NCBI GenBank assembly: GCA_013373595.1
Contig: JABXHO010000013.1
Span: 1 to 44,878 of the forward strand
Origin: Flavobacteriales bacterium
GTDB lineage: Bacteria; Bacteroidota; Bacteroidia; Flavobacteriales_D; Crocinitomicaceae
Reading direction: 5' to 3'
DNA length: 44,878 nucleotides
The position numbers and the translations under genes were made by a program. This document shows, one piece after another, positions 35,016 to 43,630 of the stretch (the first letter of the stretch is position 1; every line of letters starts with the position of its first letter). A model generated the notes under the pieces. It searched no databases and was not told the DNA's origin. It worked only from the letters and a program-made list of their open reading frames with translations.

Positions 35016-35665
35016 CCAAAAAACACATTGAGGAATTCTTTCCCCTTATCAATATTAATAAATAATACGTAGAGAATACCGAAGATCGCCCCACCAATGT
35101 GCGCATCGTGGGCAATTCGTGAACCTCCTCGCTTGTCCATGTAAAACTCAAATAGTAAATAGAGCGGACCAAAAATATAGGCAGGAATGGCTATTGGAAT
35201 AAAAAATAAGCTCAATCGCATTTCGGGATTCCACATGATTGCCGCAAAAATGACCGCGGAAACAGCTCCTGAAGCTCCCAAAGAACGATAACCTGGATTG
35301 TCTTTGTGTCGAACAAATGGAATGAGAGCAGCAAACAATCCCCCAACTATAAAGAGGATTCCGAAGTGAATTTGTCCCATTAAAGGTCCATAGTATGCCA
35401 TTAATCCACCATCAATGCCTACATATACATTCATAGGAAATGTCAAAAAAGCATTTCCCAAGAAATACAGGGACATCGCATTAAAAATTAAGTGCATCCA
35501 ATCGGCATGAATCGCCATATGGCTCGCAATACGATAATACTGCTTTTCATGGTTTACCAAGTATGGAATGAACATCCACTTCTCCATGAAGCCTGCATCA
35601 TTAAATGCTTTTATCGATGTTCCAACAATTATTATCAGGAAAACTATTAGTATATTGAGCTCCAT
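35012..35665 (-). CDS. rhomboid-family intramembrane serine protease
   Basis: 217 aa, about six membrane segments. The HADWMHLIFNAMSLYFLG segment carries the conserved His and Asn of the oxyanion helix. The catalytic Ser is in SLGASGAVSAV and the His in AHDAHIGGAIFG, so the Ser-His dyad is complete. It is short and lacks extra soluble domains, which is typical for Bacteroidota. Rhomboids cleave membrane helices; here the substrate is not predictable. It is the first gene of a four-gene operon with the aminotransferase, a lipoprotein and the WG-repeat protein. Its promoter region is shared with the divergent L,D-transpeptidase gene. Confidence 0.9.
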   Translation of the reverse strand: MELNILIVFLIIIVGTSIKAFNDAGFMEKWMFIPYLVNHEKQYYRIASHMAIHADWMHLIFNAMSLYFLGNAFLTFPMNVYVGIDGGLMAYYGPLMGQIHFGILFIVGGLFAALIPFVRHKDNPGYRSLGASGAVSAVIFAAIMWNPEMRLSLFFIPIAIPAYIFGPLYLLFEFYMDKRGGSRIAHDAHIGGAIFGILYVLFINIDKGKEFLNVFFG

Positions 35666-35723
35666 TATTTTGAACTGATTTTCTACAAGAATGTATACGA
35701 ATGTAATGAATTCTCATCAGTAT

Positions 35724-37313
35724 ATGAAGACCGCTGTTTCTGCTACAATTTTTAGTTTTTTCCTCGCTCTTTTGCTCTCAAGTTGCGGCGATTCGGCTAA
35801 CACGCTGGATGAAAAGCCCTTTGAAGAACAGGCTATCTCTGCAAAAGAGAAAATAAAGCGTGCCCTAAATACTGACTATTTAGCAAAAATTGGGTTTTCG
35901 GAAGATGAACAAACGTTTTTACAGGAAGTGTACCAACTGCGAAATAATGAACCCTTTTGGATGAACGACTCCACTAGCACTTCTCTAGGTATAAAAATGA
36001 AGAAAGTATTCATTCAAGCAGAAGTGTTAGGCGTTCCAGCAAAGCGACATACCTACCCAAAAACGCAAAACTTCGTTCAAGATGAATTGGCAAACACCAT
36101 GCGTTTTGCTCAGATTGTGAATGACTTAAAAAAGGGCGTGATTGATTTCGAATCGAAAAAGAAGAAGCCTGTTTCAACTGTTCCTGCGACTGATGTCCCC
36201 ACGCTAATTTCATTTGATGAAACCATCGATTTACGTCCGCAATTCCTAAAATATTCAGTGCAAGATTCAAACTACACGGTACTAGGAAAAGGCTTGATTC
36301 ACATGATGGATACCTACCCGATGGACACATCCACATTTAAGGTACGAAGCATCAAAATTGATACGGCAGAATCGATCAAACTGGCAACAAAAGCACTGAT
36401 ATCCAAAGGATATTTGCAATCGGATTCCGACACAGCAGCTATGTTTGCAGCATTGAAAGAGTTTCAAATTCAAAATGGATTGAAGCCCGACGGTGTCATC
36501 GGGAAATATACATCCAAAGCCTTAAATGAAAGTACCGTTCATCGTCGAGACCGAATTATTCTGGCAATGGACAAAATCCGCTCACATGAGGCCTTTCCCG
36601 AAAAATACATTCGTATCAACATTCCAGAATACAAACTTCGTTTCTACATCAACGATAGTTTGAAAAGTGACCACAATATTGTTGTCGGTAAGGATGAAAA
36701 CCAAACACCAGAGCTAACCTCGAAACTAAATCGTATTGTTGCGTATCCGTATTGGAATGTTCCCTACTCGATTTCAAGTAAAGAAATTCTTCCCGCTGCG
36801 AAAGTGAACTCCGGCTATTTTGAACGACACAACTATAAAATTTACCGCGATGGTGAAATCGTTGATCCGCTATCTGTAGAATGGAAGAAAATTCGTCAGA
36901 ATGCTTTCCCGTTCAGGGTTGTTCAAGATCCAGGCAGAACAAACAGTTTGGGCATCATTAAATTCAATTTCCCGAATACGCACAGTGTGTATTTTCACGA
37001 CACACCGAGTAAAAGCTTGTTTAGCGCAGATGTTAGAGCCTATTCGCACGGCTGCATGCGAACGCAGAACCCAGTTGATTTGGCAACACGCATTCTTGAA
37101 CGCGACGTCCGCGGTCGAAAAGTAAACGACGTGATGATTCCTGATTCACTAGACAGTATTATGGCCAGAGGAGAAAATTATACAATCCCCCTACTCGATC
37201 CCATTCCTGTGTACATCGAGTATGTGACGGTAGCACGCGTAGGTGATCAAATGGTTACGCACATCGATATCTATGGAAGAGATGAAGAGTACTTGAAAAT
37301 AATGCGCGAATAA
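35724..37313 (+). CDS. lipoprotein L,D-transpeptidase (YkuD, YcbB-like) with peptidoglycan-binding domain
   Basis: ATGs at 35691 and 35706 are in frame. I prefer the one at 35724 because it gives a compact lipoprotein signal (MKTAVSATIFSFFLALLLSSC) with the lipobox Cys at residue 21 and leaves 58 bp for the divergent promoters. A peptidoglycan-binding-1 domain includes FQIQNGLKPDGVIGKYT. The YkuD domain follows: YIRINIPEYKLRFY, then SVYFHDTPSK and the active-site motif SHGCMRTQNP. The catalytic Cys is encoded at about 37053-37055. These enzymes make 3-3 crosslinks or attach lipoproteins to peptidoglycan in the periplasm. The YFHDTP-SHGC pairing fits the YcbB/LdtD subgroup. Confidence 0.9.
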   Translation: MKTAVSATIFSFFLALLLSSCGDSANTLDEKPFEEQAISAKEKIKRALNTDYLAKIGFSEDEQTFLQEVYQLRNNEPFWMNDSTSTSLGIKMKKVFIQAEVLGVPAKRHTYPKTQNFVQDELANTMRFAQIVNDLKKGVIDFESKKKKPVSTVPATDVPTLISFDETIDLRPQFLKYSVQDSNYTVLGKGLIHMMDTYPMDTSTFKVRSIKIDTAESIKLATKALISKGYLQSDSDTAAMFAALKEFQIQNGLKPDGVIGKYTSKALNESTVHRRDRIILAMDKIRSHEAFPEKYIRINIPEYKLRFYINDSLKSDHNIVVGKDENQTPELTSKLNRIVAYPYWNVPYSISSKEILPAAKVNSGYFERHNYKIYRDGEIVDPLSVEWKKIRQNAFPFRVVQDPGRTNSLGIIKFNFPNTHSVYFHDTPSKSLFSADVRAYSHGCMRTQNPVDLATRILERDVRGRKVNDVMIPDSLDSIMARGENYTIPLLDPIPVYIEYVTVARVGDQMVTHIDIYGRDEEYLKIMRE

Positions 37314-37348
37314 GTCGATAAAAAACCGATTCAGTCACGAGAATTCGA

Positions 37349-37357
37349 TAATTTTGC
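37349..37357 (+). promoter_or_regulatory. -7 promoter element of rpe
   Basis: TAATTTTGC matches the Bacteroidota -7 consensus TAnnTTTGC exactly and lies 17 bp before the rpe start codon. A clear -33 TTTG is not obvious. Confidence 0.6.
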
Positions 37358-37373
37358 AGCAAAAAAAAGAACA

Positions 37374-38024
37374 ATGGCTCACTTAATTGCCCCTTCCGTC
37401 CTATCCTGTGATTTCGCGAATATTCAACGTGATGTTGAAATGATCAACAACTCAGAAGCAGATTGGTTTCACGTAGATATCATGGATGGCGTTTTTGTTC
37501 CAAATATTTCCTTTGGTTTTCCCGTTATCAAAGCCATCAATAAACACGCAAACAAACCGTTAGATGTACACTTGATGATTGTTGAACCAGACAAGTACAT
37601 CGAAGAATTTGCAAAAGCTGGAGCGGATGTCCTTACGGTACATTACGAAGCATGTCCACACCTTCACAGAACCATTCAAGCCATTAAAGCGGCAGGAATG
37701 AAAGCTGGCGTAGCATTAAATCCACATACACCCGTTTCATTATTGGAAGACGTGATTGAAGAATTAGATTTGGTATTGATCATGTCGGTAAATCCTGGAT
37801 TTGGTGGACAATCGTTCATTCAAAATGCATGTAAAAAAGTAGCTCAAACGCGCCTATTGATTGAAAAATCAGGTTCGCAAGCGAAAATTGAAGTAGATGG
37901 CGGTGTGAATCTTCAAACAGGAAAATTACTTCTCGATGCAGGAGCCGACGTTCTTGTTGCTGGAAGCTTTGTTTTCAACTCGGATGATCCATCAAGCACT
38001 GTTTCCGCATTGAAATCAATGTAA
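37374..38024 (+). CDS. rpe: ribulose-phosphate 3-epimerase
   Basis: 216 aa, full length for the family. It interconverts ribulose 5-phosphate and xylulose 5-phosphate in the pentose phosphate pathway. Motifs: APSVLSCDFANI at the N-terminus; HVDIMDGVFVPNISFG with catalytic/metal-binding His and Asp; DVHLMIVEPDKYI; MSVNPGFGGQSF, which forms the phosphate loop; and KIEVDGGVN with the second catalytic Asp. All key residues are present. An intact -7 promoter lies just upstream. The DinB-family gene follows after 4 bp, so the two are co-transcribed. Cytosolic. Confidence 0.97.
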   Translation: MAHLIAPSVLSCDFANIQRDVEMINNSEADWFHVDIMDGVFVPNISFGFPVIKAINKHANKPLDVHLMIVEPDKYIEEFAKAGADVLTVHYEACPHLHRTIQAIKAAGMKAGVALNPHTPVSLLEDVIEELDLVLIMSVNPGFGGQSFIQNACKKVAQTRLLIEKSGSQAKIEVDGGVNLQTGKLLLDAGADVLVAGSFVFNSDDPSSTVSALKSM

Positions 38025-38028
38025 ATTG

Positions 38029-38469
38029 ATGAAGGACTTCTTTATTGACAAGTTTGAGTACGATTTTCGATCGAATCAAAAGTGGGCAGAAGTATTGATG
38101 AAGCACGAGGATGACCTCTCTGATTTTATCCGAAAATCCATGTCACACATCATCAACGTTCATCATATTTGGATCTGCCGCATTTTGGATCAAAAAGCAG
38201 AATCACATTCGTGGGATGTATTGCCTGTTCGTTATTGGGACCGATTGATGCACGATAATCTGCAACAGACGATCAATTACTTGGAGCACGTAGATCATTC
38301 GGAAAAAATCAATTATCATTCGGAAGAAGGTGTGCAGCTCTCAAAGAGTTCTGTTGACATCTTGTATCACATCCTCAACCATAGTAATTACCACAGAGCA
38401 CAAATCGCCATGGAATTGAGAAACTTGGGAATTACACCACCCAATTTCAATTTTATTGCGTATCATTAA
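38029..38469 (+). CDS. DinB-family putative metalloenzyme
   Basis: 146 aa from the ATG at 38029; a TTG at 38026 is less likely. It is a four-helix-bundle DinB/YfiT-type protein. Candidate metal-binding His residues lie in SHIINVHHIWICRIL and in HILNHSNYHRAQIAMELRNL. The ending NLGITPPNFNFIAYH is typical of the family in Bacteroidota. Family members are often DNA-damage inducible or thiol-transferase-like, but the reaction here is unknown. It is transcribed with rpe. Confidence 0.85.
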   Translation: MKDFFIDKFEYDFRSNQKWAEVLMKHEDDLSDFIRKSMSHIINVHHIWICRILDQKAESHSWDVLPVRYWDRLMHDNLQQTINYLEHVDHSEKINYHSEEGVQLSKSSVDILYHILNHSNYHRAQIAMELRNLGITPPNFNFIAYH

Positions 38470-38525
38470 TAGATAACAGATTGGTATTGTATTTGGAGTA
38501 ACAAAATCAATAGATCGACGTTAGT

Positions 38526-39638
38526 ATGAATATGAAACGACTTATCCTTTTATCCTTTGTTTGTATCGGCTTGAGCGCAATTGCCCAAGATTACGATGTT
38601 ACGCGTGCAGAAAACCGCTTGTTTCAAAAGTTAGAAACCTTGCGAAACGCGACGAATGATCAGGAGAAAAAAGAAGCGAATGAAGCATTCAAATCTGATC
38701 TTGCGGCAGTTCTGGAACACAAAGAATCATTCTCACATCCATTCGCATCGTTAACAACCGTTGGATTTATTGATAGCCCCGATAAAATGGTGCGCATTAT
38801 CAATTGGAACGTTGAACAGGATGATAAATCGCAACGATACTACGGTTTTGTACAGCATTTTGATAAGCGCAAGAAAGAATTAGACGTTACTGAACTGAAG
38901 GAAGATGTATTTGGGATTAAACAACCCGAAGAAGTATTAGATGCTGCCAATTGGTATGGAGCACTTTACTACAAAATCATCCCTGTAAAAAAAGGAAGTC
39001 GCACTATTTACACCGTTCTCGGTTGGGATGGAAACACTTCCATGAGCAACATCAAGTTGATTGACGCGATGTATGTAAATGGTAAATCAGTCAAGTTCGG
39101 TTCTCCCATCTTTAAAATTGGGAAAGAGACGAAAAAACGCTTGTTTTACGAACATTCTGAGAAAGTCACCATGACTTTGCGCTACGAAGAAAATCGCGAC
39201 CGAATCATGATGGATCATTTGTCACCAGAATCGCCTTCCATGAAAGGTTATTATTCTTTCTATGTGCCCGACCTCTCTTACGATGCTTTAGTGTTTGACA
39301 AAAAGAAATGGGTTTTAAAAGAGGATGTAATTGGCGTGAATTCGCATGGCGATGACGAAAAACAAGTAGTCATGACGAAAGATCCTAGAACAGGAAAGTT
39401 AGTCAAACGAAAAATTGACACTTCTTGGCAAGATCCTAGTAATCCTGGTGCACCTGCAGGTGGTAACGAACACGTTGCGGTAACTCCCGAATCACAAGAA
39501 AATGAAGAAGGAAAGAATGATGCTGAGAAGTCAAACGCACCGAAAGTAAACAAGCGAGATAAGCGTGATCCTTCACAATTATCGACATTCGGAGACATGA
39601 AGAAGAAAAAGCGTCGCAAACGTAAGCGGGGCGAGTAA
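38526..39638 (+). CDS. secreted protein of unknown function with polybasic C-terminal tail
   Basis: 370 aa with a signal peptide (MNMKRLILLSFVCIGLSAIAQ). The body (about residues 25-290) is probably mostly beta: MVRIINWNVEQDDKSQRYYG, YKIIPVKKGSRTIYTVLGWD, IKLIDAMYVNGKSVKFG. I cannot assign a named domain, though similar secreted proteins are frequent in Flavobacteriales. The last 90 residues are low-complexity (Pro/Asn/Glu-rich) and end in a Lys/Arg run (MKKKKRRKRKRGE). That tail might bind nucleic acid, lipid phosphates or LPS; this is inference. It lies 57 bp after the DinB gene, so an operon is possible. Confidence 0.8.
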   Translation: MNMKRLILLSFVCIGLSAIAQDYDVTRAENRLFQKLETLRNATNDQEKKEANEAFKSDLAAVLEHKESFSHPFASLTTVGFIDSPDKMVRIINWNVEQDDKSQRYYGFVQHFDKRKKELDVTELKEDVFGIKQPEEVLDAANWYGALYYKIIPVKKGSRTIYTVLGWDGNTSMSNIKLIDAMYVNGKSVKFGSPIFKIGKETKKRLFYEHSEKVTMTLRYEENRDRIMMDHLSPESPSMKGYYSFYVPDLSYDALVFDKKKWVLKEDVIGVNSHGDDEKQVVMTKDPRTGKLVKRKIDTSWQDPSNPGAPAGGNEHVAVTPESQENEEGKNDAEKSNAPKVNKRDKRDPSQLSTFGDMKKKKRRKRKRGE

Positions 39639-39739
39639 TTCACTCATCAGTACACAATTATGTGTTAGTAAGATGAAATTTCGGTACTGTTTTCTTCACT
39701 CATTTTGTGTATTTTTAACTAAACGTCAAACGAACTACT

Positions 39740-40546
39740 ATGAGTAAGAATCTGTACATGGTCCCCTACGACTTTACCCCGACTAGTCAAAAAGCCTTGG
39801 AATATGCTCTACACATAGGTAAGCTTGTTCACATCGATATAAAGCTTTTGCATCTTGTCTCTGACAAGAAAAAAGGAATGGCGATGAAATCGAAATTGGA
39901 TGAAGTCGTAAAATCTACAAATTGTCCAGATGGAGTTGAAATGAGCGCTGTCGTTAAAGTTGGGAACATCTTCACAGATATCGGGAAAATAGCGAAAGAG
40001 GAAAAGGCTCAACTCATCATCATGGGAACACATGGTATTCGTGGAATGCAGCGTTTTTTCGGAAGTTTTGCGATGAAAGTGATCATTAGTGCGGATTGCC
40101 CCTTCCTTATCGTTCAGAAGAATACGGAAATCAGAGACGTAAAAAAGGTAGCCGTTCCTATTGATTTAACCAAGGAGAGCTTACAGATTACAAAGATTGC
40201 AGGAGACATGGCACGCATCAACAATGCACAACTCCATGTTTTGGCAGAGAAGCAAACTGATCAAATCCTAAATACGCGACTCAAGAATCGTTTGGGCTTG
40301 GTTAAACAACAATACGAAGACCTTGGGATTGAACCTGAGATCACTCTCGTGAAAAAAAGCGGTGGTTATCGAAAGAAGGTCATGAATTTCGCAAAGGAAA
40401 ATAAAGTCGATATGATCGCTTTAGCGTATCATTCTGAGAGTCTATTCCCACAATTTGATAACTTTGCACAAGGCTTGATAACAAATAAGCCCGGATTGCC
40501 CGTTTTGGTGATTAATTCCAAGCTAGCATCCTCACTCTATTTTTAG
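39740..40546 (+). CDS. universal stress protein, tandem Usp domains
   Basis: 268 aa, two Usp (Rossmann-like) domains. The first (1-130) has VPYDFTPTSQKALEYALHIG, then LIIMGTHGIRGMQRFFGSFA, the nucleotide-binding GxxGxxx...GS motif, then VIISADCPFLIVQ. The second (about 134-268) has VAVPIDLTKESLQITKIAG and a degenerate MIALAYHSESL in place of the MGTHG loop, so probably only the first domain binds ATP. The next gene starts 5 bp after its stop, so the two form an operon. The 39639-39739 gap holds the short palindrome ACACAATTATGTGT (39652-39665). Confidence 0.93.
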   Translation: MSKNLYMVPYDFTPTSQKALEYALHIGKLVHIDIKLLHLVSDKKKGMAMKSKLDEVVKSTNCPDGVEMSAVVKVGNIFTDIGKIAKEEKAQLIIMGTHGIRGMQRFFGSFAMKVIISADCPFLIVQKNTEIRDVKKVAVPIDLTKESLQITKIAGDMARINNAQLHVLAEKQTDQILNTRLKNRLGLVKQQYEDLGIEPEITLVKKSGGYRKKVMNFAKENKVDMIALAYHSESLFPQFDNFAQGLITNKPGLPVLVINSKLASSLYF

Positions 40547-40551
40547 ATTTT

Positions 40552-41379
40552 ATGAACATTGGCGAAGTCAATCATCTTCAGATTTTACGTTTCACATCTG
40601 TTGGTGCTTACCTAGGAGATACAGAAGGCAACGACGTTTTACTTCCAAACAAATACCTCACGAGCAACATGGAAATCGATCAAATGGTCGACGTGTTTGT
40701 GTACCGTGATTCTGAAGACCGCGCAGTAGCAACAACAGAAAAACCTTTAATTGAACTTGAAGGGTTTAACTACTTATTTATCAAGGAAGTTACCCTTTAC
40801 GGAGCTTTCGCGGATTGGGGGTTAGAAAAAGACTTAATGATCCCGTTCAAAGAGCAACGAAAAAAGCTTGAAGAAGGAAAATCGTACTTAGTTACGCTTC
40901 AGTTGGATGAAGATACCGATCGTGTTTATGGCTCTACCAAAGTGAACCGATATTTGCATCATTGTGATCACCCATTCGATCGAACTGCTCCTGCAGATTT
41001 GCTCATTTGCGATGAATCGGACCTCGGCGTAAAAGTGATTGTCGACAATCGTTATTCTGGCTTGATTTACCACAACGATGTAACCCGAAACCTAGAACGC
41101 GGTGAGCGCACAACAGGTTTTGTCTACAATGTACGTGAAGACGGCAAACTCGATGTACGACTCGATCCTGTTGGGAAAGTAAAAATTTCCGAATCAGCCG
41201 AACGTTTGTTGTCCCTTCTGAAAGTGCAAAAGTTCTTGCCTGTTCACGATAAAAGTGATCCTACTGAAGTACGTGAAGTCGTTGGAATGAGTAAAAAAAC
41301 GTTCAAGCAAGCGGTGGGTTCACTCTACAAGGAACGCCTGATTTTATTGGAAGAAGGTGGAATTCGTTTGAAAGAGTAA
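40552..41379 (+). CDS. cvfB: CvfB-like S1 RNA-binding protein
   Basis: 275 aa, the usual length for the CvfB/YitL family. It has tandem S1-type domains: an N-terminal one (VNHLQILRFTSVGAYLGDTE, DVLLPNKYL), a second at about 70-140 (EVTLYGAFADWGLEKDLMIP) and a third at about 150-215 (SDLGVKVIVDNRYSGLIYHN). A C-terminal winged helix follows (TEVREVVGMSKKTFKQAVGS). Family members bind RNA and affect virulence regulation in Staphylococcus; the role in Bacteroidota is not defined. It is co-transcribed with the universal stress protein and converges with the 41387-41692 gene only 7 bp away. Confidence 0.92.
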   Translation: MNIGEVNHLQILRFTSVGAYLGDTEGNDVLLPNKYLTSNMEIDQMVDVFVYRDSEDRAVATTEKPLIELEGFNYLFIKEVTLYGAFADWGLEKDLMIPFKEQRKKLEEGKSYLVTLQLDEDTDRVYGSTKVNRYLHHCDHPFDRTAPADLLICDESDLGVKVIVDNRYSGLIYHNDVTRNLERGERTTGFVYNVREDGKLDVRLDPVGKVKISESAERLLSLLKVQKFLPVHDKSDPTEVREVVGMSKKTFKQAVGSLYKERLILLEEGGIRLKE

Positions 41380-41386
41380 ATCATTC

Positions 41387-41692
41387 TTACCAGATTTCTC
41401 CTTTTGTCTTCATTAGGAGAACACTCACAGTAATTCCTGCAATCAAAAGAAGTAGAAGCATTAAGTAAAGACGATTTTTTCGGTGTTTCTGGTGTCGAAT
41501 GGCAATTCGTGCTCGCTCCTCCTCTATTTGACGATCTGAAAGTTTAGGAAACGCTATTTTGTCGAAGTTTTTGTCTTTCAATATGGCATCTTCGCTGAAA
41601 TTCCCATTGAATTTCTTCCGCTTTTCCTTTCGTTGTCTGCGTTGCTGATCGAATTTCTTCGCATTATCTTGTATGAAACCATCTAATGCCAA
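41387..41692 (-). CDS. small tail-anchored membrane protein of unknown function
   Basis: 101 aa. A highly charged N-terminal part (QQRRQRKEKRKKF) is followed by one hydrophobic segment near the C-terminus (LYLMLLLLLIAGITVSVLLM) and a short KTKGEIW end. No signal peptide is present, so the N-terminal domain would face the cytosol. It starts 9 bp after the LytTR regulator stop, so it is the third gene of the kinase-regulator operon. Confidence 0.75.
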   Translation of the reverse strand: MALDGFIQDNAKKFDQQRRQRKEKRKKFNGNFSEDAILKDKNFDKIAFPKLSDRQIEEERARIAIRHQKHRKNRLYLMLLLLLIAGITVSVLLMKTKGEIW

Positions 41693-41701
41693 ATCAATTT
41701 T

Positions 41702-42448
41702 CTAAAGCGATAACATTTCCTTGAAACGGATCGCCTGTCGACGCGAAATTTCAATTTTATCTCCTCCACGTAATTCCACTTGCAATCCGCCATTGAACCA
41801 GTTCTCGATGTGCTCAATCCACTCCAAGTTAATGATGAACTTGCGGTTTGCTCTAAAAAAGTACGCAGGATCTAATTTCTCTTCAAAGCTATTGAGCGAA
41901 CGTAAAATCAGCGGGCGATTCTTTCCGAAGTAGACTTTGACATAATTTCCATCGCTTTCCAACATGCGTACTTCCTCTAATTTTACGAAGTAACATTTTT
42001 CTCCATCCTTGATAAAAACGCGATCGTTCAACGTTAATGGGCGATCCCCACGAATCGACTTAGAAGATTGTTCCGACTCAAAGTCGGCCTCTTCGCGCTG
42101 CTTCAATTTTTCAATGGTTTCCGCCAAACGATCACCATCTAATGGTTTCAATAAATAATCAAGAGCGTTTACTTCAAAGGCCTTCAGCGCATATTCATCG
42201 TAAGCGGTAACAAAAATGACATTCGGAATATCCTCTAACTTCTTGAGCATTTCAAACCCTGTCATTCCCGGCATTGAAACATCGAGAAAGATCAAATCTG
42301 GCTTTAGCTTGTGAATTTTCTCAATTCCCTCATCACCATTTTGCGCTTCGTCAATCACGTCAATTTCAACGAAATCTTTCAATACATTTTTCAACTCTTC
42401 TCGCGCAAGGCGTTCGTCATCAATTATAATCGTTTTAAACTCTTTCAT
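41702..42448 (-). CDS. LytTR-family response regulator
   Basis: 248 aa. The receiver domain (about 1-120) has acidic residues DD at 10-11, the phosphoacceptor Asp 56 in LIFLDVSMPG and the conserved Lys in YLLKPLDG. A LytTR DNA-binding domain follows (about 145-248): NDRVFIKDGEKCYFVKLEEV, then MLESDGNYVKVYF, then FFRANRKFIINLEWIEHIE. Such proteins bind paired direct repeats in promoters. It overlaps the histidine kinase gene by 14 bp, so the pair is surely a cognate two-component system. Targets cannot be read here. Confidence 0.95.
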   Translation of the reverse strand: MKEFKTIIIDDERLAREELKNVLKDFVEIDVIDEAQNGDEGIEKIHKLKPDLIFLDVSMPGMTGFEMLKKLEDIPNVIFVTAYDEYALKAFEVNALDYLLKPLDGDRLAETIEKLKQREEADFESEQSSKSIRGDRPLTLNDRVFIKDGEKCYFVKLEEVRMLESDGNYVKVYFGKNRPLILRSLNSFEEKLDPAYFFRANRKFIINLEWIEHIENWFNGGLQVELRGGDKIEISRRQAIRFKEMLSL

Positions 42449-43472
42449 CTCTAAATTCTATTTTTGCCACCACATTTTCTCCCACTTGATTCAAGCTATA
42501 TTCAGCTCTCTCTCCAAATTGAAGCTGCAAACGCTGTTTTATATTTTGAATACCTACCCCCAAATCTACCGACGTTCCCAGTTTTCCGGAATTGGTAATT
42601 TGAAGCGTAAAACCATCATCTGTTTTTAGAGTAGAGACAATAACCTCTCCACCTTCTTTTCGATTCGAAATTCCGTGTTTTACAGCATTTTCTGCCATCA
42701 TTTGAACTGAAAACGGCGGAATATCTTTGGACAAAAGCGTATCATCGATCTCCCATTGAACTTGCAATCGTTCTTCAAACCGAATCTTTTCCAAGTCTAG
42801 GTAATTTCGAACCATATCTAGCTCCTGCTCCACCGTAACCATGTTTTCCTTTCCCATCATGAGGGATTGTCGCAGTAGGTTTGACAAAGTCGTAATGGAT
42901 GTTTTTGCTTTTGCTGGTTCAATGTCCACCAATGCACGTATGCTATTTAGCGAGTTGAACAAAAAGTGCGGATTGAGCTGCGAACGTAGGTTCTTCAATT
43001 CACTTTCTCGATTGCTAGCCGTCAACTCTAAATTGGAAACCTCCTGCTTTCTTGATTTCTGAAAGAAGTGGAAAGTGAAATAAATGGCGTTCCAAAACAA
43101 AATAAGAAAGCCCATGAAGGCGACACTCACAATAAATAGTGAAAACGTCAAACGCTCCCAATCCAGATCATCTCCTTTCACCAAGTAATCAATAAATAGC
43201 AGGATCGAATAGATAATGGTAGCCGTAATGCCACTGGATACAATCAACCTTGGCACCAACTGAGATAATTTCCGATCCAACCACCCCAAACGAATGAAAA
43301 CATAGCGCTGAAGGTGCGTAAGAGCAATTCCCACAACTACCCACGAAGCAATACTCACTGAGACTTCAAAGTCAAGTACCTCACCCCTTCCGATGACCGA
43401 AAAAAGTAACAATCCTCCGTAAGCGAACCACCCCGATAGCTGCGCCACCCAATAAATACTACGTGCTTTCAT
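42435..43472 (-). CDS. LytS-type sensor histidine kinase (His_kinase family)
   Basis: 345 aa. Four membrane segments occupy about residues 1-135 with only short loops, so there is no large external sensor domain. A coiled linker leads to the His_kinase motif QLNPHFLFNSLNSIRAL with His 169, then the family's conserved YLDLEKIRFEERLQVQWEI and the N-box-like MMAENAVKHGIS, and a C-terminal GVGIQNIKQRL G-box. It phosphorylates the overlapping LytTR regulator. The signal is unknown; membrane-embedded detection is likely. Confidence 0.93.
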   Translation of the reverse strand: MKARSIYWVAQLSGWFAYGGLLLFSVIGRGEVLDFEVSVSIASWVVVGIALTHLQRYVFIRLGWLDRKLSQLVPRLIVSSGITATIIYSILLFIDYLVKGDDLDWERLTFSLFIVSVAFMGFLILFWNAIYFTFHFFQKSRKQEVSNLELTASNRESELKNLRSQLNPHFLFNSLNSIRALVDIEPAKAKTSITTLSNLLRQSLMMGKENMVTVEQELDMVRNYLDLEKIRFEERLQVQWEIDDTLLSKDIPPFSVQMMAENAVKHGISNRKEGGEVIVSTLKTDDGFTLQITNSGKLGTSVDLGVGIQNIKQRLQLQFGERAEYSLNQVGENVVAKIEFRDERV

Positions 43473-43630
43473 CTGAAATCAAATCTACAATTTATCCTTC
43501 GATCTGAATTCTTTTTAGGATGACTGGAAAAAAATCCCTTTTCACGGAGGAAAATCATGATTTTGCAACTGAACCTTAGTTCCTTTCGAATCGAACTTAA
43601 ATTTGGAATGTTTTTTGACATATTTGCATC

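Noticed and set aside
43476-43487. TAGATTTG on the minus strand as promoter of the LytS-type kinase
   Set aside because: It matches TAnnTTTG but lies so close to the start codon that the transcript would be leaderless. Not strong enough to list.
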